Shown here piece by piece: positions 6,792 through 8,959 of a DNA stretch of 8,959 nucleotides. This DNA comes from Clostridium sp. (GTDB taxonomy: Bacteria > Bacillota_A > Clostridia > Lachnospirales > Lachnospiraceae), in assembly GCA_023666975.1 (NCBI GenBank), contig JAMPAW010000139.1:1-8959 (forward strand), given 5' to 3'. The position numbers and the translations under genes are program-made. How positions within the stretch are numbered: the stretch's first letter is position 1; each line of letters opens with the position of its first letter. Below the pieces are notes generated by a model. It was not told the origin of the DNA. It worked only from the letters and a program-made list of their open reading frames with translations, and made no database searches.

Positions 6792-6870
6792 ACGATTATC
6801 CGTTATGCCACGATTATTTATATTTTACTACAGATGATATTGTGTTGCAAGCCGGTTTTAAATCGATTAT
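6792..6870. repeat. Three CGATTAT repeats in the divergent promoter region
   Basis: CGATTAT occurs in the same orientation at 6793-6799, 6811-6817 and 6864-6870. The first two are preceded by A (ACGATTAT) and lie 18 bases apart, at the start of the chemoreceptor leader. The third overlaps the tetR -10. An additional loose inverted pair, TGGCA (6784-6788) and TGCCA (6806-6810), flanks the first copy. They may be regulator-binding half-sites, but the sequence is A/T-rich and chance is possible. Confidence 0.3.
6822..6850 (-). promoter_or_regulatory. Predicted promoter of the chemoreceptor/radical SAM unit
   Basis: On the minus strand TTGCAA (6850 down to 6845) and TAAAAT (6827 down to 6822) are separated by 17 bases. 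Transcription would start near 6815, leaving a leader of about 60 bases. The -35 is self-complementary and is also the -35 of the tetR promoter on the other strand. No convincing sigma-28 (flagellar) promoter is visible. Confidence 0.5.
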
Positions 6871-6873
6871 AAT
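6845..6873 (+). promoter_or_regulatory. Predicted promoter of the tetR-family gene
   Basis: TTGCAA (6845-6850) and a perfect TATAAT -10 (6868-6873) are separated by 17 bases. Transcription would start about 27 bases before the ATG. The -35 is shared with the divergent chemoreceptor promoter. One of three CGATTAT repeats (6864-6870) overlaps the -10 and could be part of an autoregulatory site. Confidence 0.6.
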
Positions 6874-6906
6874 GGAAAACAGAACACACAAAGGAGAGAA
6901 TAAGCC

Positions 6907-7572
6907 ATGTCTAACACCTATCTCAGCGGAGAACAAACAAGACGCCGAATCTTAAAAGAAAGCAAAAAACTTTTTTATAAATACGGATACACAGAAACCA
7001 CCTATGCCCATATCAGCGCCGCTGCCAAAATCAACCGTGCACTGATTCCTTACCACTTTCAGTCCAAGCAGGCTTTGGGAGAGGAAATCTATCAAAAAAT
7101 CATCAAAGAATTTACCGATGCCATTGACAATCTCCTCGACACCAGCCAGTTCAGTCCCGACTTTATCTGCATGCTGCACACAATCAACTATTACCGCCTA
7201 TTAAAAGATAATCCCAAGCTGTCCCGCTTTGCCTCACAGCTTCTTACCGATGAAACCTCGACCCTGTTTACCGTGGAAACCGGGCGCAAAATGCTGTCAG
7301 AGCTGGGCAGCAAATTCTCTCTCTGTGATGATGAGGAATTAACGGTTCTTGCCAAGATGAATATCGGAATCCAAAAGGAAATCATTCAAATGATACACAC
7401 TTCGACCACAGACACAGACCGTATGGCCCAAATCCAACTGCATATGCTAATGGGGTATGCCGGCTATTCCAAAAAGAAAACAGACGAGCTAATCAATGCC
7501 GCTTTTGCCGTAGCCGACCTGATATCTTTCCACGTCAAAAACGGATTTTCCATTGCGATAACCTATCATTAA
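6907..7572 (+). CDS. TetR/AcrR-family transcriptional regulator
   Basis: This 221-residue one-component regulator has an N-terminal helix-turn-helix (about residues 10-57). It contains the typical ILKESKKLFYKYGYTETTYAHIS and the recognition helix/turn region RALIPYHFQSKQALGEEIY. The C-terminal remainder (about 60-221) is an all-helical ligand and dimerisation domain with no recognisable ligand signature. Length is normal for the family. The ATG at 6907 has an AGGAG site about 10 bases upstream. It is the only plus-strand gene in the window, divergent from the chemoreceptor and convergent with fabV. TetR proteins commonly control a divergent neighbour, so the chemoreceptor/radical SAM unit and its own gene are the most likely targets. 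Control of fabV is also possible. Both targets are inferred from position only. Confidence 0.9.
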   Translation: MSNTYLSGEQTRRRILKESKKLFYKYGYTETTYAHISAAAKINRALIPYHFQSKQALGEEIYQKIIKEFTDAIDNLLDTSQFSPDFICMLHTINYYRLLKDNPKLSRFASQLLTDETSTLFTVETGRKMLSELGSKFSLCDDEELTVLAKMNIGIQKEIIQMIHTSTTDTDRMAQIQLHMLMGYAGYSKKKTDELINAAFAVADLISFHVKNGFSIAITYH

Positions 7573-7590
7573 CCATTATATTTTTAGACG

Positions 7591-7618
7591 GATTGACGCC
7601 GCATTTTTCAGCGCAATC
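7591..7618. other. Stem-loop between the convergent tetR and fabV genes
   Basis: GATTG-A-CGC (7591-7599) pairs with GCGCAATC (7611-7618), with one bulged A and an 11-base loop. It overlaps the fabV stop codon (7617-7619) and lies 18 bases past the tetR stop. Neither direction has a proper U-tract after the stem, so it is at best a weak bidirectional terminator. Confidence 0.3.
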
Positions 7619-8774
7619 AAACCTCCACGTCCAGTGAATAATCCACTCCTTCCATTCGGAAGCCAAACATTTGGTAAAAATCATTCCAGTATCCTTCCGT
7701 ATCGGCCTTCTCCAAAAGATTATCACTGTCAAGATTCTTCCAGATATCCATTACTTCCGCCTGAACGTCCTCACGCATCTCCCAGTCATCTACATGGAAC
7801 ATTCCGTCTGTCTCCACCCCTTCTTTACCGAATACTTTATCGCTAAACAGGCGGTACATCTGCTCTATGCACCCCTCATGAATTCCTTTTTCCTTCATTA
7901 CCTTATAGAGTACGGAAAGATAAAGCGGCACTACAGGTATTGCCGAACTCGCCTGGGTCACCAGTGCCTTGTTTACTGAAACATATGCCTTAATTCCCAT
8001 ATTTTCCTGCTTCTTTGTAATAGCGGCAGCACTCTCCGATAAATGTTTTTTGGCCATACCGATCGTTCCCTCATGATAAATCGGATAGGTAAGCCGGGGA
8101 CCGATATAAGAATAGGCAACGGTAACTGCGTCCCGTTCAATCGCATCTGCCGCCACCAGCGCATCAATCCAGTCCGTCCAGTCTTCTCCTCCCATAACCT
8201 TTACCGTAGCCGCTATTTCCTCGTCCGTGGCACAGGATATGGTTGCCTCGCCGACAGTATCATCTTTTAAATTCCAGTTCTTCTGGGTAAACGGTTCCCC
8301 AATCGTTTTGAGGCTGGAGACATAGGTCGTTCCGTCCGGAGTCGTCCGCCTTGGAGACGCCAGTGAATACACGACCATATCCACCTTTCCCAAATCTTCT
8401 TTTATTGTATGGATTACCTGATTTTTAATCTCGTCGGAAAAAGCGTCACCGTTAATGGACTTTGTATAAAGCCCCTCCTGTCCGGCTGCATGGTCAAATG
8501 CCCTTGTATTATATAATCCGGGAGTTGCCGTCCGCTTGCCGCTTGCCTCCTTATCAAACAATACTCCGATAGTTGCTGCACCCATTCCGAATGCGGCAGT
8601 TATTCGTGAAGCCAGACCATATCCGGTAGAGGCTCCAATAACCAAAACCTTTTTGGCACCGTCTATCCTGCCCATTTTCTTCACATACCCAATCTGATTC
8701 ATTACATTTTTTTCACAACCCACAGGATGTGCCGTTGTACAGATAAATCCCTTTACTTTCGGTTCCACTACCAT
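7617..8774 (-). CDS. fabV: FabV/TER-type trans-2-enoyl-ACP/CoA reductase (NADH)
   Basis: This 385-residue cytoplasmic short-chain-dehydrogenase-like enzyme reduces the trans-2 double bond of enoyl-ACP, or of enoyl-CoA as in TER. It acts in the last step of fatty-acid elongation or in crotonyl-CoA reduction to butyryl-CoA. Visible are the N-terminal family block GFICTTAHPVGC at 9-20, the Rossmann glycine motif GASTGYG at 48-54, the YSLASPRR strand at 136-143 and the active-site pair Tyr233-x8-Lys242 within PIYHEGTIGMAKK. The C-terminal cap ends GFRMEGVDY near the terminus. Family length is usually about 390-400, so it is complete. The ATG at 8774 has a GGGAGG site 9 bases upstream. FabV enzymes are typically insensitive or weakly sensitive to triclosan, unlike FabI (established for the family). 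It stands alone with no other fatty-acid genes in view, so ACP versus CoA preference cannot be decided. Confidence 0.96.
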   Translation of the reverse strand: MVVEPKVKGFICTTAHPVGCEKNVMNQIGYVKKMGRIDGAKKVLVIGASTGYGLASRITAAFGMGAATIGVLFDKEASGKRTATPGLYNTRAFDHAAGQEGLYTKSINGDAFSDEIKNQVIHTIKEDLGKVDMVVYSLASPRRTTPDGTTYVSSLKTIGEPFTQKNWNLKDDTVGEATISCATDEEIAATVKVMGGEDWTDWIDALVAADAIERDAVTVAYSYIGPRLTYPIYHEGTIGMAKKHLSESAAAITKKQENMGIKAYVSVNKALVTQASSAIPVVPLYLSVLYKVMKEKGIHEGCIEQMYRLFSDKVFGKEGVETDGMFHVDDWEMREDVQAEVMDIWKNLDSDNLLEKADTEGYWNDFYQMFGFRMEGVDYSLDVEV

Positions 8775-8834
8775 ATCGCTGATCCTCCCATATCATTGTT
8801 CATCATTTTATGTCTATTTTCATCACCTCGTTTT

Positions 8835-8862
8835 ATTATACCGTTATTCCTTTTTTTGTCAA
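8835..8862 (-). promoter_or_regulatory. Promoter of fabV
   Basis: A consensus TTGACA -35 (8862 down to 8857) and consensus TATAAT -10 (8840 down to 8835) are separated by 16 bases. The leader would be about 55 bases long. Both hexamers are perfect, so the unrepressed promoter should be strong. Confidence 0.8.
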
Positions 8863-8872
8863 ATCAAAAAAA
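8851..8872. promoter_or_regulatory. Inverted repeat overlapping the fabV -35
   Basis: TTTTTTTG (8851-8858) and CAAAAAAA (8865-8872) form perfect 8-base arms around TCAAAT. The repeat covers the fabV -35. It could be an operator, or the T-run could be the tail of a terminator for an upstream minus-strand gene outside the window. The arms are mostly homopolymer, so chance is a real possibility. Confidence 0.3.
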
Positions 8873-8959
8873 CTCTGCAAGCAACGGGGTTTTTGACCCT
8901 CGCAGCATTCGCCAAATATCCACGCAAGCGTGGCTGCCTGGCTCATTGCTCGCGGGAAT
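8873..8959. repeat. GC-rich hairpin-forming non-coding block, possible dispersed repeat
   Basis: This block contrasts with the A/T-rich fabV promoter beside it. It contains a perfect hairpin, CCACGC-AA-GCGTGG (8920-8933), and a GGGT/ACCC hairpin with an A/T-rich loop near 8886-8899. It also has pairing GCAGC (8902-8906) and GCTGC (8933-8937) segments and a GCTC-ATT-GCTC direct repeat (8941-8951). No open frame with a ribosome site is visible, and the block runs off the window edge. It resembles intergenic repeats seen downstream of genes in Lachnospiraceae, but that is from memory and unchecked. Confidence 0.35.

Noticed and set aside
6775..6870. Sigma-28 (motility) promoter for the chemoreceptor
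   Set aside because: TAAA boxes exist, but none has a good GCCGATAT-like -10 at about 15 bases. The best candidates match too poorly in sequence or spacing.
7591..7618. Rho-independent terminator between tetR and fabV
   Set aside because: A bulged stem is present, but neither direction has a U-tract, so I list it only as a stem-loop.
7671..7979. Plus-strand open frame opposite the 3' end of fabV
   Set aside because: It is antisense to a confidently identified enzyme and lacks a ribosome site and family resemblance.
1..8959. CRISPR array, insertion sequence, prophage, tRNA or rRNA genes
   Set aside because: No regularly spaced repeats, transposase or integrase motifs, or recognisable RNA gene sequence were seen on either strand.

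Overview
The window looks like a low-to-mid GC Gram-positive chromosome, most likely a clostridial anaerobe of the Lachnospiraceae type. The grounds are inference: strong GGAGG-type ribosome binding sites, TTGACA/TATAAT promoters with 16-17 bp spacers, a YtrA-type GntR regulator driving ABC exporters, a NimA-like flavin protein, and FabV. There are ten protein-coding genes, nearly all on the minus strand. There are no tRNA or rRNA genes, no CRISPR array and no transposase.

Region A (79-3840, minus) is a compact six-gene operon. In transcription order it holds an ABC ATPase, a six-helix permease, a small GntR/YtrA regulator, a second ABC ATPase, a short four-helix permease and a pyridoxamine-oxidase-fold (NimA-like) protein. 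Both ATPase/permease pairs are joined by 4-base ATGA overlaps. The promoter is well formed, and a perfect 11-bp-arm palindrome sits on its -10, with a second short palindrome in the spacer. This is the layout expected for an operon repressed by its own embedded GntR protein, as in the Bacillus ytr cell-envelope-stress operon.

Region B (3803-6850, minus) is a two-gene unit. A methyl-accepting chemotaxis protein with a periplasmic-type dCache sensor is followed by a TIGR01212-family radical SAM enzyme (YhcC/YtqA type), whose start abuts the chemoreceptor stop. A rho-independent terminator ends the unit directly in front of the region A promoter.

Region C (6754-7572) is a TetR regulator transcribed away from the chemoreceptor. 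The two divergent promoters appear to share one self-complementary -35 hexamer, TTGCAA, with exactly 17 bp to each -10. Three CGATTAT repeats lie around them.

Region D (7617-8959) is fabV, an NADH-dependent trans-2-enoyl-ACP/CoA reductase, convergent with tetR. It has a strong promoter overlapped by an 8-bp-arm inverted repeat. The right edge is a GC-rich, hairpin-forming non-coding block that may be a dispersed repeat. At the left edge a strong promoter points out of the window.

I did not find a clearly novel system. The items most worth a second look are the two-exporter operon with its embedded regulator and palindromic operator, the shared -35 divergent promoter, and the chemoreceptor/radical SAM coupling.
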